Below are positions 44,269-56,505 of a stretch of 64,000 nt of DNA, piece by piece. The stretch is from Tubulanus polymorphus (lineage: Eukaryota; Nemertea; Palaeonemertea; Tubulaniformes; Tubulanidae). The notes beneath the pieces are model-generated. The model was not told the DNA's origin. It saw only the letters and a program-made list of their open reading frames with translations, and searched no databases. Where the stretch lies: the NCBI RefSeq assembly GCF_964204645.1, contig NC_134031.1, forward strand, positions 9,216,501 through 9,280,500, read 5' to 3'. The position numbers and the translations under genes are program-made. Position 1 is the first letter of the stretch. Each line of letters starts with the position of its first letter.

Positions 44269-44407
44269 TGTTTTTTTTAATCGAAGACTGCTTGGCAACT
44301 TTCTTTCCTCCAGTAGCTTTCGTTCGTGGTAGGCCAACAACTATAACCTCATTTCCCTTTGGTCTACCTCTAACACTCATTTTCTGTGCGAGCTTTATCA
44401 ATGGGAG
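44269..44407 (-). CDS. Candidate exon with an AT-hook-like RGRPKG motif
   Basis: The acceptor AATATTTCAG lies just above 44407 and a possible donor, ACA|GTGCAAG, below 44269. The coding stretch includes KMSVRGRPKGNEVIVVGLPR, then TKATGGKKVAKQSSIKK. RGRPKG is the core of an AT hook, and the RGRPKG..(V/I)(V/I)GLP word recurs in transposon-derived proteins of marine invertebrates. It shares strand and order with the exons at 43891-44084 and 45743-45915. The donor is weak, so the exact end is uncertain. Confidence 0.4.
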
Positions 44408-44770
44408 CTGAAATATTTATTGAAATGACCTAATTTAATACGTGTAGTACCAGTACAACTTTTTCTTTATTTTTATGTTAGTACCCACCATAGTTAAATT
44501 CAATTCCCAACATCAGGTACACTGCTGATATTAAGTTCAGTTACCCTTACCTCTCTATTTCTACTACGGTAGTTGATGGTAAATCATTACTGCTATGACT
44601 GTTTGCTTCATTACTATTACGACGGTTACCTAGTTTGATCAGCCTGAAATAAGTTATGAATTTAGTGTATTCCCAAAATGAGGTACACTGACCTGTAATG
44701 CATTTGGGGTTCAGTTTGCTTATCCTTTCCTCAATATTTTTACTAGTTGACGATGATTGATTACTGTTAA

Positions 44771-45213
44771 GGGAGCGTTCACAAATTACGTACCTCAAAA
44801 TCTCCCGTTTTTCAGCCCCCTCTCCCCCCTTGTACCACCTTTGTACCAAATTCACTGACCCCCTTCTTTGGTAGGTACCATGGGACCCATGACCATCCCC
44901 CCAATTATATTGATACCAGGCACACATAGAACAAAAGTTCAATATGAAGAAATGACACAACAAAAGAATTTAGCAATTATAGTTGTTTATTGATTTTATA
45001 TACCCGGCACTAAGAGCCGCGATAAAACACCAGTGGTATCGGCTATTTTCACTTGAGTATGGTGCATAAAGTATGTACTGATGTGATTGATTAATTCCCC
45101 CCTCCCGCAAAGTACGTACCTTTTTTGCTGACCCCCCTCCCCATGTACCACTTTGTACCAAAATTCAGTAACCCCCTGCCCCCGATAGAGGTACGTAATT
45201 TATGAAGGCTCCC
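44771..45213. mobile_element. 443-bp TIR element with GGGAGC ends, in the putative intron
   Basis: It starts GGGAGCGTTCACAAATTACG and ends with the near complement of GGGAGCCTTCATAAATTACG. Inside, two opposed blocks of CCCCCTCCCC/TGTACCA repeat the ends. It lies between the 44269-44407 and 45743-45915 exons. Confidence 0.65.
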
Positions 45214-45742
45214 AAACTTCAGTTAGGACTGTTGATGTTGAGCCATTATTGTTACGACTGTGAACAAGAGTTTGGAGAGTTGATTGTAAGACATTTCTGT
45301 TACGTGTTTGGTCAGTTGATGGTTAGCCATTACTGTTACGATTGATAACTACAGTTTGGTCTGCCTGAAAGAAGTTAGGACAATGAAATCAGGAGAACAC
45401 TAAGGGATATTAGGGGTATGATGACATGAGGGATAGGTGGTAACGAGGTTCCTTGTAACAAGGTTACACTGTAGTTCCTTTCCAGCTGTATAGGCGTCAC
45501 CACATACATGCAAAATAAGCTTACGCCATCTGGTACAGGGTGTGCACAATTATCTGGGAGTGAAAGGCTTAATCGATTGTAGTCTGTATATAATGAATCT
45601 ACTGTATGCGATATCAAAATCTTGCACAATTCCATATATTATTCGCCATAAGACTTGTCAGTGATTTTAAAAAATCTTTCAACTGTCTTCAAGGTAGCAC
45701 CCAGGGTATGTTTCTTAAGCATCTGTGTTAAAGTGGGCCTAC

Positions 45743-45915
45743 CTCATTATTATATGTGTCACACACTATTGCTTTTTCCCAAAGATTGGTCAAATCGTTT
45801 AACACCCGAAGTCGCTGATGGAAGAGACTCATGCCGCCTTCACTGGTCAGCCAGTTTCTGCGCCACTTCAAATGCCTTTTTATCTCAGGCGAAGCATGTT
45901 CGATCATATCTTTAT
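45743..45915 (-). CDS. Candidate upstream exon of the minus-strand gene
   Basis: The acceptor (TTCTCACAG, just above 45915) and donor (GAG|GTAGGCCC, below 45743) frame an open stretch. It includes DMIEHASPEIKRHLKWRRNW, then LTSEGGMSLFHQRLRVLNDL and TNLWEKAIVCDTYNN. I do not recognise a domain. It looks like a real helical coding exon and not noise because both splice signals are good and the composition is balanced. Whether it belongs to the same gene as the exons at 44.4 and 44.1 kb is an inference from strand and order. Confidence 0.35.
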
Positions 45916-45929
45916 CTGTGAGAACACTT

Positions 45930-46777
45930 TCCATATGATATTTAAAAGGTTAATTTCCGCTAACTAATATGGCCACAAGACAGCTATCTCCAATTTTTGG
46001 TCTGCAAGTGTGTCAGGGTCGACGTACACTCATTCTGAAAACTAAGATGATAGCATGAAGCATGATGAAGACTTCCCAAAACAAGCAAATGGCTACGAAT
46101 GAAGATCGCAACATGTAGGCGATGGATGGATCTAAATATAAATGGATAGTAAATGTCAAATTTACCTGGGCCTGCAACATTTGATTACATATCTTCTACA
46201 TTATCTGCACATTTGTTCAATTTTGTTGACATTTTCTTCAGATCGACAAGGGTGACACATTTTCTGTATGATTGCTGAATATGGTGAACTGAAGAATCTT
46301 TTTGTTAGGCTTTGTCGTTAGGATGTTCAGAACTTCTTCACTTTGATTTTCATTGAATCATCTCTTCTTGGGTATAAATCTATACGTTTCAAGGAACCAA
46401 CCATGATATCAAGGAATATATTATGAGGACCAATATATTATGCAATATTAGTCATCTGGTCATGATGGGCTAGCTAATTTATCATTGAATACATACCTCA
46501 TTACATTCATGGTTATGTTCTCTTGAGAGACTAACGACAACTCATTTCTGCCGTTCCTTGGAGAAGCATACCACAAACTTTGCTTTGCAACCAGTTTTAG
46601 ATCTACTAAAAGGAGGAGAAAGATGGGTTAACATAAGGCTCATTGGGCAGAAATACACTGAGGGACAAAAAAGGACCATAAGAATTAGTAACTTTATTTT
46701 CCGGTAGCCAGCCCTGCATGTGACATCAATCAAAAGATTAAAACATGATTACCAAGCTTTATATCAACCTTCATTTT
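45930..46777. other. No supported feature
   Basis: Possible introns or intergenic DNA of the minus-strand gene. A 63-codon minus frame at 46542-46733 shows no domain and no clear splice signals. Confidence 0.3.
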
Positions 46778-48229
46778 TTAGTCCACTTGGGACTTTAGTC
46801 CCAGCGGGCTATTGCGTTCACTTTTTGTCCATCCATTTGTCCATCCATTCGTCCGTCCGTCCGTAGACGGAATCCAGTTATTTTTGGAAGTTTTGAAGCA
46901 ATTCAATGTAATGTCTTGATATTTGGGTTACAAATGTACCATATCTACCCTAGACACATCTTTAGCCCAAAAACCCTGTCAGAATCTAGATGGCCGACTG
47001 GCAGACATTGTGGTTCGCCAAAATCAGCACTTTTTACCCATTTTTGAACTTTTTGCGTGAAAGTTTGACGACGCTTTGATCAATTACCTCGATCTTTCGT
47101 ATATATTTGAAATACCCAAGGGTCCATCAGAATGAGAAAAATTGGGTTGATGGGATAAAGCCGGCCGTCCTATGACCTTTTTAGTGCCCAAAAAAGTCAA
47201 TTTTGGACCGAATTCTGAGTCTTGTAGCTTCCTACAGGTTTATTGGCAGCCATCTTGGTGTCATCAGTACTCGTAGGTGGGAAAAGTTTTTCCACATTAT
47301 ATTGATACCTAAACATATTGTGTTACCACAATCAATTGGAAAGTTGTAGCTCATAACATTTTCTATGATATTGGTGAGTTTCAAGGTCATTGCTTTTTGT
47401 TTATGGCCACCAGGAGGCGTTGAAAAATACAATTACTAAATATTTCTATATTATATTTGTACCTATGCATATTTTGTTACCACAATAAATTGTAAAGTTG
47501 TAGCTCATGACATGTTCTATGATTGTGGAGAGTTTTAAGGACATTAGTTATTCATATGGTAACCAGGGGCTGTTGAGTAGTAGAATAACATTGTTTTCCT
47601 TATTATATTGCTACCTAGGCATATTTTGTTACCATGATCAATTGCAAAGGGGTAGCTCACGACATGTTCTATGATTGTGATGATTTTCAAGATCATTGGG
47701 TTTTGCATATGGTCACCAGGGGTTGTTGAATAGTAGAATAACTTAGTATTTCCATATTGAATTGGTAATGAGGCATGTTTGGTTATCACAATCAATTACA
47801 GAATCATATCTGACATGTTCTATGATTGTGGTGAGTTTCAAAGTCATTGGTTTTGTATATGGTCAGATTGTTACGGTTAGATTGCACATGGTTAGATTGC
47901 TGAGCATTTGAAATCACTTCCCAAGTCGGCATGACGTCCCTGGATAACAAAAATTGGGTTGATCTGATCAAAATGGCCATCCTATGACCATCAATTTTGG
48001 ACCGAATTCTGAGTCTTGTAGCTTCCTACTGAATTATTGGCAGCCATCAGTACTCATTCGTAGGTGGGAAAAAGTTTTTCCACATTATATTGATACCTAA
48101 ACATATTGTGTTACCACAATCAATTGGAGAGTTGTAGCTCATAATGTGTTCTACGATATTGGTAAGTTTCAAGGTCATTGCTTTTTGTTTATGGCCACCA
48201 AGGGGTGTTGAAAAATACAATTACTTAAT
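46778..48229 (+). repeat. Repeat R3, copy 2, with ~155-bp units and a partial second round
   Basis: It starts TTAGTCCACTTGGGACTTTA with a GTCC(A/G)TCC run at 46830-46860. Units start near 47294, 47449, 47600 and 47755, and it ends near 47945. From about 47950 to 48229 a partial duplicate restarts and stops where the hairpin stack begins. Confidence 0.65.
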
Positions 48230-48230
48230 A

Positions 48231-48336
48231 TTTAGGGTTTTCTGTTTCTTCACAGAAAACCCTATTGAGATTCGCGTGATTTTTAGGGTTTTCTGTTACA
48301 TCACAGAAAACCCTATTGAGATTCGCGTGTTTCTTA
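48231..48336 (+). mobile_element. Two stacked left-end hairpins of the AGGGTTTTCTG element
   Basis: The leader AGGGTTTTCTGT..ACAGAAAACCCTATTGAG occurs at about 48233 and again at about 48286. Each is followed by ATTCGCGTG and then cut off by the next leader. Confidence 0.7.
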
Positions 48337-49700
48337 TTAGGGTTTCTGCTGCCTCGGCAGAAACCCTATTGGATTCCTGCTGATTATTATTTCAACATAT
48401 TTTCCACTGAGTTTCGTCACATAAAAATCATCTTCTTTTAGATTTGACTACTAACAACTTTGAAACACAATGTTAAACTCTGATAATAATATAACAGTCT
48501 CTTGCTGCGCGTAGTTTCTATGGATGTACTGTGCTTCCTATTTCAAACTTGAAGTTACTTAAAGATTACACCGGTGGAAATAGCAATCGTCAATCATGGC
48601 GCGCATTGGCGCACACTGGCGCGAATCTGAAAGTTTGTGACGTCATTTCATAAATAAATAAAGAAGGAAGGCTCCGAGAATATCCAACTCACAGGTTACT
48701 GTGAATAACTGGGGTTCGACCATTCACAAGTTAAAAATATACTTCCTTGTTTGTGAAGTAAGTTTATTCATACTGTTATTAAAAGCAGTTCCTTTTAACC
48801 ATTCTATGAAAGTATAGTTTTGTTCGTGGATATCAATACTTCGAAAAATCAACAGCGGTTTATTTATTTATTGTACCGGTATGCGTTTTCTTAATTGAAT
48901 TGAATTGGTCCGGTCCAAAAGGTGGGTCATACTAGTTAGCGTCAGAAAATGTCAGCCTCGGTGATACCTTGTTATCGTCGAAATTAAACGGTCTAAAGTC
49001 AGTTTATACATCATATACATTACAAATTGGAGGTCCCTTGTACATGTACATCACATCGTGACGCAGCGGCGATGGTAATGTCATAGAAGAACAAAGTTAG
49101 TTGAAAATACCTACCCTCTGCACCGATAAAGAATGATTGCAAGCCAGAGGTCAGTGACAGACAGTCAGTAGTCAGGTAATTGGGAGTGATGGTACCGTTT
49201 ATGATTATGTTTACCTAATGGTTATTGGACGTCAATTTCATATGTGAATTGTAGTCCCCATCTGATCGCTTGACTTGTCCGGCAGACCGACTTGTCAGTC
49301 ACTCCTCTACTAATAGTAACACTATAAGGCCTTCCCTCCTGCATACCCTATTGGCCAAATTTGTGCTTTGGGCCAAATTCGGTTTCCTTATCTAGTCGAC
49401 TTTTTTCGGAACCAATAATAACCGAATATGCGCTTAAACTGTCACTAGCGAATAGTAAAAACACCGTAGCTTCGTTCTTCTCGATGTTATTTCCCCTAAA
49501 ACCTGGCACATTAGTACTTTGCGCGTAGTAGCACATGTGGGTCAACATATCCATGTTGTGAGTTGACCCCTAGGTGGCACTCTTTCAAAAAACGGAATGT
49601 GATGAACTGATTTCGTGTGAAATCTTTGCTCGCATCCCTGAACGACATTCTATTCAGAAAGGCAGAAACCCGTTATCGCTGCTTGCAGCTATATTTATTA
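48337..49700 (+). mobile_element. Compact hairpin-led element with both proposed ends
   Basis: The left end is the hairpin AGGGTTTCTGCTG / CGGCAGAAACCCT (48339-48370) plus ATTGGATTC. The right end has GGCAGAAACCCGTTATCGCT, then the mini-hairpin GCTGCTTGCAGC and TATATTTATT (about 49661-49700). The GGCAGAAACCC word is shared by both ends. There is no long open frame in the 1.36 kb, so it is probably non-autonomous. It is the best single copy from which to define this family. Confidence 0.55.
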
Positions 49701-51122
49701 CTAGGGTTTTCTGTTACATCACAGAAAACCCTATTGAGATTCGCGTGTTTCTTCTTATTATTATTTTATGTCACACTATTTTCACTAAAAGAACTAAGGC
49801 TTTGTTACCTTGCCGCTGTTGTCGATACAATCCGTATGATACCGTTCAGCTCACTGAGATCTACAAATGCTCCGCGTGTTTTTTCACGAATCATCGTTAC
49901 AAAAGCACTGTCGGGCCGTAAACATCGAAAATTTAGCCCCATTCAATGGGGCGACATGTTTTTCGTGAGTCGTCATCCCGAAATCAACCCGCAGGCCGAT
50001 TGTCACTTCGATTATCAATTCAAGTATAAATGAACTAATTTATTGCCGCAGACTTCACATTCAGCCGCGGTCTTCAAACAGTAATTTCAACAATAGTCCA
50101 TTTTCCTCATCAAGTCATATTACCGATACACTGGAAATTTACTACTTTAGATTTTGAAAGCATTTTCGAGCCGTAAACATCGACGAATCGACGTGTGTCA
50201 CTACATCGTCGTTCCGGGGATCAGCTGCAAGTTTCTCCTCATCATGAGAATCAAATCGAGTACAAATTAATTTGTTACTACCAGTGATTTGGCTGCGGGT
50301 TTCAAGAAGTTAGTTTAATAATACCTATTTTTCTTTGCCAAATTAACCGTGTATTTACTAAGATAAATCTTTAGTGTACCGGGGAGTCGTAGGCCTAAAC
50401 TAAACACGCCGAAGAGATATAGCGGAGAAAAGCTGTTATGTCGACGAGGTATCAAAATAAAAGAATATATTACTTTATTCCGCCGCGGGCTTCAACCTCT
50501 ATATCAATACCATCAATTCTCTATATTTCCTACAGTACATACCGATCATTGTCAAATGCACAAGGCATTTACTAAATACAAGTATATAAAACACTCTTAT
50601 CCGTATGTTGGACTCACACTTGACATTCGGAGTAAGCGTTCGCTGTGGGGGAAAGGAGATTGTTCGCTGTGTCGAGTTTTACGCGACCTTAAGGCTTTAG
50701 GCCTACCGGTACTGACATATACTGTCTCAAACAAACACAGTATAAATGTTGCGGTTATTAACGGACTCATTGGATTGGACTTCAAAACAAAATTTACGAT
50801 ATTTAGGAGGGTTGTTATTCAATAGGCCTACGACAAATAAGTCCGGATGTTAGGCCTACGCATATACATAGGCCTACATAGGCTAATTGCCTCTACTAGG
50901 TTAATGTTAAGATCACTGTAGAGGAATCAGATTTATTAAAATGCATGTTAATTAGTGATTAACTGGTTCTGACTTGCAACGATCAATCACAATTATCAAT
51001 TATATTGGCAAAAATGAAGATTTTTTTGAAAATTTCGTCTGAGCAGACAGCTTTATAAGCCAGACTTTTCGTTTGAGTTTTTTCATCATAAATGAAACTG
51101 GTATTTCATTAATTCCTAATCA

Positions 51123-51300
51123 CTTAAGCCGGGCGTAGGTGGGCCTTGCGATGGCTTGTGACTCACTGCGACGCCATTCACTTTGACCGCCAGCGATGAT
51201 TATGTCGACCTACGCTCCCTTGCGACGGGTTGCGACTGTCAGCAATGCCAGTCACAAGGAGTCGCACGTGGTCTACTTTCCGCGGCGCTACACGACTGTT
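51123..51300. mobile_element. Truncated TGCGAC/TTAA element
   Basis: TTAAGCCGGGCGTAGGTGGG at about 51123 and following sequence match 22902-23080. It stops abruptly at about 51300, where an inverted bit of the surrounding element (relative of 22525-22565) follows. Confidence 0.55.
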
Positions 51301-51637
51301 GTTTTGAAGTTCATTCCAATGAGTCCGTTAATAAACGCAATAATTATAGGCCCAAGTCCGATATAAGTCGAAATAGTGCAGCTGGCTGGCGCATGTTTAT
51401 GGCGGTAATCCGGTCATCCTCTTCACCGAATGGTTGACAGGCCGACATTACACTTTTACAGTAAACACACAAATTGCATGTGTCTACCTGTCTACCTTGT
51501 TAATATGAAATTTGGTTCGAATCCCAAAATTTACAGAATCAACAAATATAAATATATTTGGTTTGAATCCCAGAATGTACGGAATATAAAACACAAATTG
51601 CATGTGTCTACCGTTTATTCACAATACTTGTTCATTG

Positions 51638-52669
51638 TTAACCCTTTCAATACCACATAGTGTCTCCGCTGCTGTACCGGAGGGAATTTAGGGGTTTATA
51701 GGGATATATTTGAAACTTCATAGAATAGTTACCAAGGTATCTGACACAGAAAATGTATATAGCATGTTGTTGATAACTTTTGGGCCAACAATGTAGACAT
51801 AAATGATTTGGATATAAGTGAACTTGAGGTCAAGGTGACATACTCCAAGATGGCCGCCATGAAAAAATTCACGAAAAAGTTTCAGATAAACTGCTCTTTC
51901 TCCCAGCAAGATGCACTGATCTATTCAATTCCAACTGAAACTGTATGCCATATATCCTTACTTTATGTAGTAAAAATTTCAAAGCAATAGAACAACTAAA
52001 AAATTTATTTTTCCACTTATTTAGCAACTACTCCACCGATATATCGGAAGGTCGGATGTACGGGGTTTCATTGGGGTATAATTTCAGGCCTTAGAAAATT
52101 GTTACCTATGTATTTGACACTGATACATTGTATACCGTTACCTATGTATTTGACACTGATACATTGTATACCATGGTGCTGATAACCATTGGGCTTACAA
52201 ATAAGACAAATTATTTGGATATATGTGACCCTAAGGATGGGCAGTTTCTGGTTCTTCATTATTGTTATTGGTGTCCGTTGCCATGACAACCGTATCAACA
52301 GGTTCGAAAAAAATTGTCACTGATATCATCTAAATCATTGCCGGCACTATAAACCTATTTTCTGACTAAGTCTCATCATCTGAACTGCTGCTGTCATATT
52401 CGTTGTCTCAATTTGTTCACTACCAAATTCCAAGTCACCAGCATCACTGTCAGCATCATATACAAGCTGCTGAACCGTTTCATCCAGCCAAACTGTTTTT
52501 TCCTGGCTTTTGCCATCTTGGATTTTATGCACATGGCAGCACCGGTTGATACTGATAGATATGCCCTTCTAGAAGAAGGGTTAAGCGATACCGTATCACA
52601 TACGGTACGTGTATGCTACCTTGCCAATTTGTACCGTTTGCCATACGGTAGTGGTATTGTAAGGGTTAA
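51638..52669. mobile_element. TTAA-flanked piggyBac-like non-autonomous element, copy 2 (clean)
   Basis: TTAA at 51638-51641 and 52666-52669. Termini CCCTTTCAATACCACATAGT and the inverse of CCCTTACAATACCACTACCG. 1032 bp, no transposase. Near its right end it has CATACGGTACGTGTATG and CCATACGGTAG palindromic words. It lacks the LINEs present in copy 1. Confidence 0.8.
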
Positions 52670-52769
52670 TAAGGAAACAAATATATTCCGGGTTCGAATC
52701 CCACAATTTACGGAATTAACAAATATAAATATAGGCTATTGGTCCCGAGATCCCATTTCAAATAATGGG

Positions 52770-53039
52770 ACCTGGGTTAGGGTTAGGGTAATGTACTCGA
52801 GGTACCAGAGGCCATCCGACTGGTACTAAAAGCCATCATGGGCACCACAGGCCAACACTCAAAGGTACCAAAGGCCACAATGCTAGCCTTATAGTACCAT
52901 TGTGTGGCCACTAGTACCAAGTTTAAAACATGATTATTAAGATTATTATTAATGATGTTGCAAGTGTGATTAGGCACTTTTATGGGGCAAGTCTTCCTCT
53001 ATCCTTTCCAAGTATCAGAACTTGTTTAGTCCTTGCTTA
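52770..53039. repeat. Degenerate GGTACCAAAGGCC short repeats
   Basis: Words of the form GGTACCAGAGGCC, GGTACTAAAAGCC, GGCACCACAGGCC and GGTACCAAAGGCC follow each other between 52800 and 52920, after GGGTTAGGGTTAGGG at 52775. No gene. Confidence 0.45.
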
Positions 53040-54945
53040 GGAAGATGTTTAATTAGATCCTATGTAGCGGTAAATTTCCTGATGAATGGCGTTGTAACAC
53101 ACTAACTCCTATACATAAAAAGGGTGATACTTCTAAACCTGAGAATTACAGAGGTATAGCAGTTGGTAGTAATATTTGTAAATCATTTTGTAGCGTTATA
53201 AATAATCGACTCCCTGCGTTTGCTGATAGACACAAACTCGTACCAAGTTGTCAGATAAGTTTCAGAAAAGGTGCAAGAACCTCCGACCACATACTAACTC
53301 TTAGTACAATTATTAACAAATACGTAAATAAACTGTGCAAATGTACAGTATACTGTTGCTTTGTTGACTTTGTTGACTTGAAGTCAGCGTTCGATTCTGT
53401 ACAAAGAAGATTCTTAATCTATAAACTTGGGTATTGATGGTAAAATTCTATCTGTCCTAGAAAGTATGTATGATTCAGTCAACTATTCTGTAAAACTTCC
53501 AAATGGTATAACCTCCTTTTTCCCCTCAAATGTCGGTGTGAAACAAGGTTGTGTAGTTAGCCCTCTTCTTTTTAATCTCTTTATCTCAGACTTGCCAGAT
53601 ATATTTAGTGATGATTGTGACCCCATTTTGTTAAATAATAATCATATAAGCTGTGTGCTCTATGCAGATGATCTGGTTATGTCACGATCTAGAGTAGGCT
53701 TGCAGAATGCTTTAGATAAGCTGGGTGCCTATACTGAACAGTGGGGACTGTCTGTTAACATTAAAAAAACAAAAATTGTCATCTTTAACACCTCTGGTTG
53801 TAGACTGACAAATTATTCCTTCACTTTCAGGGGAACTATTGTAGAAATTGTTGATAGTTATTGCTACCTTGGTATTACATTTACTGCAAGCGGAAAGTTT
53901 AAAAAAGCTTGTGAAGTTCTCACAGATCAAGCCAAGAAAGCACTCTTTAAAATTAAAACTTATGACCTTAGAGAAAATGTCATAGTTGGTATCAATTTGT
54001 ATAGAACTTTAGTCGAGCCCATTCTCACTGTAGCGAAGTATGGGCGCCTTTTTACCCGCAAAAGTATAACTCTCATAATCTTATGACACTGTGTAATCTC
54101 CCCCCATGGAAAGAGCGAATGTGAGTTTATGCAAATATATCTTAGGTGTCAACAAATTTGCATCCAATGCTGCTGTTATTGGTGAACTAGGCATATACCC
54201 TATATTAATTAAAGCTCTTGTACATAGTAGTAAATATTGGTTCATTGTTTGTGAATCTAGCACATCTACATTAGTGAGACAGGCATATATAGAATGCATA
54301 TCCTTGATGCACCAACAAATATGTAACTGTAACTGGGCATCTTTCCTAAAAGATTTATGGTTAAAATTTAATCTTGATGAAACCTGGTATAATCAGGGCA
54401 GCCAATCTACATCTAAATCAATCAAAACTTTAAAAAAATATGTTGTAATCCGGATGCGCATCCAATTGATTAGTAATTCTACAATCCAACGAATTAGTTG
54501 GTAATGTCTCTAAACTCAGAACTTATAAAACTTAAAAAAACCTTCTCTTTTGAAAGAAACCTCTTATTTATAAAGAATTTTAACAAACGAAAAACATTTT
54601 CTCGACTCCGCGTAAGTGCTCATAAGCTCAAAATTGAAAAAGGACAGATACAGCAAACCTTTTGTACCTGCAGAAAAACCAATGTGTAGATTATGCAATA
54701 ATAATTGCATCGAAGATGATTAATATTTTATACTATACTGTCAACTCTATAACATGGAAAGACAATCCCTCTTAGATAGCCTTCAAAATTTTATTGCAAT
54801 CGAAAATCTCTCTAATGATGAATTATTCTCATTTTCATGGGCTTGCATGCTTGTTTGCCCATATTGCTATCACACGGATTGATAACTTGCTTGGGGAGTC
54901 GATAACTTTCGTTAGAAACTTTCTTTGGCTCTGATATTTACACAC
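53040..54945 (+). mobile_element. LINE relic, family 1, copy B
   Basis: RT fragments line up with copy A at 14178-16310: GKFPDEWRC and NYRGIAVGSNICKSF (53070-53185), FRKGARTSDHILTL (53265), a tandem FVDFVDLKSAFDSV (53365, with a small duplication), then 53427-54086 with SNVGVKQGCVVSPLLFNLFI, catalytic YADDLVMS (about 53660; shortened relative to copy A), and SYCYLGITFTASGKF. Later frames at 54106-54504 (ILGVNKFASNAAVIGELGIY) and 54498-54689 follow, and a decayed CRLCNNN knuckle near 54690. Several frame changes are present. It sits inside hairpin-led copy 2. Confidence 0.8.
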
Positions 54946-56238
54946 ATTTAATGCAGTAATAAAATCTAGGTTCCTTTCGTATATTGGCTATATGGGTTGT
55001 CGTTTTCATTTTTTTATGATTTTGTTTAATCGTTTTTGTTATTTCAGCAGCGCATACCAACCTTGGTTGAGCATGTGTGATCAGTCTTGAAATCGGTATT
55101 CATGCGCGGCATAGTGCTGCCGACAATTCAATTCATTCTTTATTGACGCAATTAAAATTTCACAATAAAAACTTTACTTTCACGTTTAAAAAAAATTCTT
55201 TTAATTATCTTTTACTTGGGTGTTTGCGTTTGCGGCCATTTGAAGAATCTGTACGAACATTTATATTTTTCAGTTTAAATATCTAAAACATCAAAACCGC
55301 TTTTCTGTAAAAGAAATTCTGAATTGAATTGAAGACTGGTTCCCTGTCTCCAAAGAGCCAGGGGGCAGTAGTCTATGGTGGCAATAAACTTTATCAGATG
55401 ATCGTTGTGGATTGTCATTTGAAGGAAATGCAACTTATTTTTGCTTAATGTCTTTATTATTTTAGAAAGAAAAATCGTGGCTCCTATTTTCGTGTTCGCT
55501 TCTCTTCACCTGAAGTCACTCGAGTTAGTCACGTTTTTTCTTTCAGTTGTTAATGTTTCTATGCAAAATCATTTCCACGCAATCCGATGTAATCTAGCAA
55601 TTATCAACATGATGATAGATTCCGTTAAGACACTACAATATTCAAATAACAACTATCCAAAAGCTTGCACTAACTTGGTCCACGTCTACAATAAAACCAT
55701 TCCGATTCCCAGTCCCCGTGTGTAACATTTCATGAAGTGATGTAAGACAACACCGATCTCTTAGCTCTTTAAAAAGTAATCAGTTCAAAGTTCGATTAAT
55801 TCTGCTACAGAAAAACAAAACCACCAAGCCAGCTTTCAGTACAACCATGTCAGCAAGCCCATTTTTAGAATTTCTTTCTTGTTACTTTCTTACAACAATG
55901 ATTCGGAAGTCTGTAATTTAATCTCTGACTATGTTAGTGCTATTACTGACGTCAGAAATAAGAAAATTTGTGAATAGATACGTTATCGTCGTATAGGTGC
56001 TGCCCTCTCTCCTTTAAATACCAAACCATGCTAGTTCTTTCCTCTGCTGTAACCCCTGTAAATATGTTATATTGTCTATTTTAAATTTTATCATGTAATT
56101 CTTGTGGATTTTGTTCAGTGAATTTACCTGTTTATTTTTCTTTTCCTGTACCTTTATTGCTAAATTTATTTTATGCTTATTTGTTTTATTGTAAAACCTT
56201 CCCTAGGTGGCAATAAAGAAAGAATTGAATTGAATTGA
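54946..56238 (+). repeat. LINE 3'-UTR-like sequence with GAATT tail
   Basis: The stretch ends AGGTGGCAATAAAGAAAG followed by three GAATT repeats (56220-56238), the tail form also seen inverted at 20658 and 63645. A similar short tail is at 55318-55330. Open frames here are short and without domains. Confidence 0.45.
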
Positions 56239-56505
56239 ACTCCCTTCCCCCACGGCGAACGTTTACTCCGAATATCAAGTGTGAGTCCAGCTTACGGATA
56301 GGAGTGTGTTATATACTTGTATTTAGTAAATACCTTGTGCATTTGACAAAGATCGGTATGTACTGTAGGAAATATAGAGTATTGATAAATGGTTAAAGCC
56401 CGCAGCCGAATAAAGTAATATATTCTTTTATTTTGATACCTCCTCGACACCACAGCTTTGCTGGCGAGGATCGCGTCGCAAGGCCGACCTTCGTCCAGCT
56501 TTAAG
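56239..56505 (-). mobile_element. Inverted fragment of the hairpin-led element plus a TTAA-element end
   Basis: 56239 to about 56455 is the reverse complement of a relative of 22200-22435. About 56460-56502 matches the right end of the TGCGAC element (23172-23214) in forward direction and reads CAGCTTTAAGG, without piggyBac. Confidence 0.5.

Noticed and set aside
52770-52790. Telomere-like GGGTTAGGGTTAGGG
   Set aside because: Only two units, flanked by ordinary repeats.
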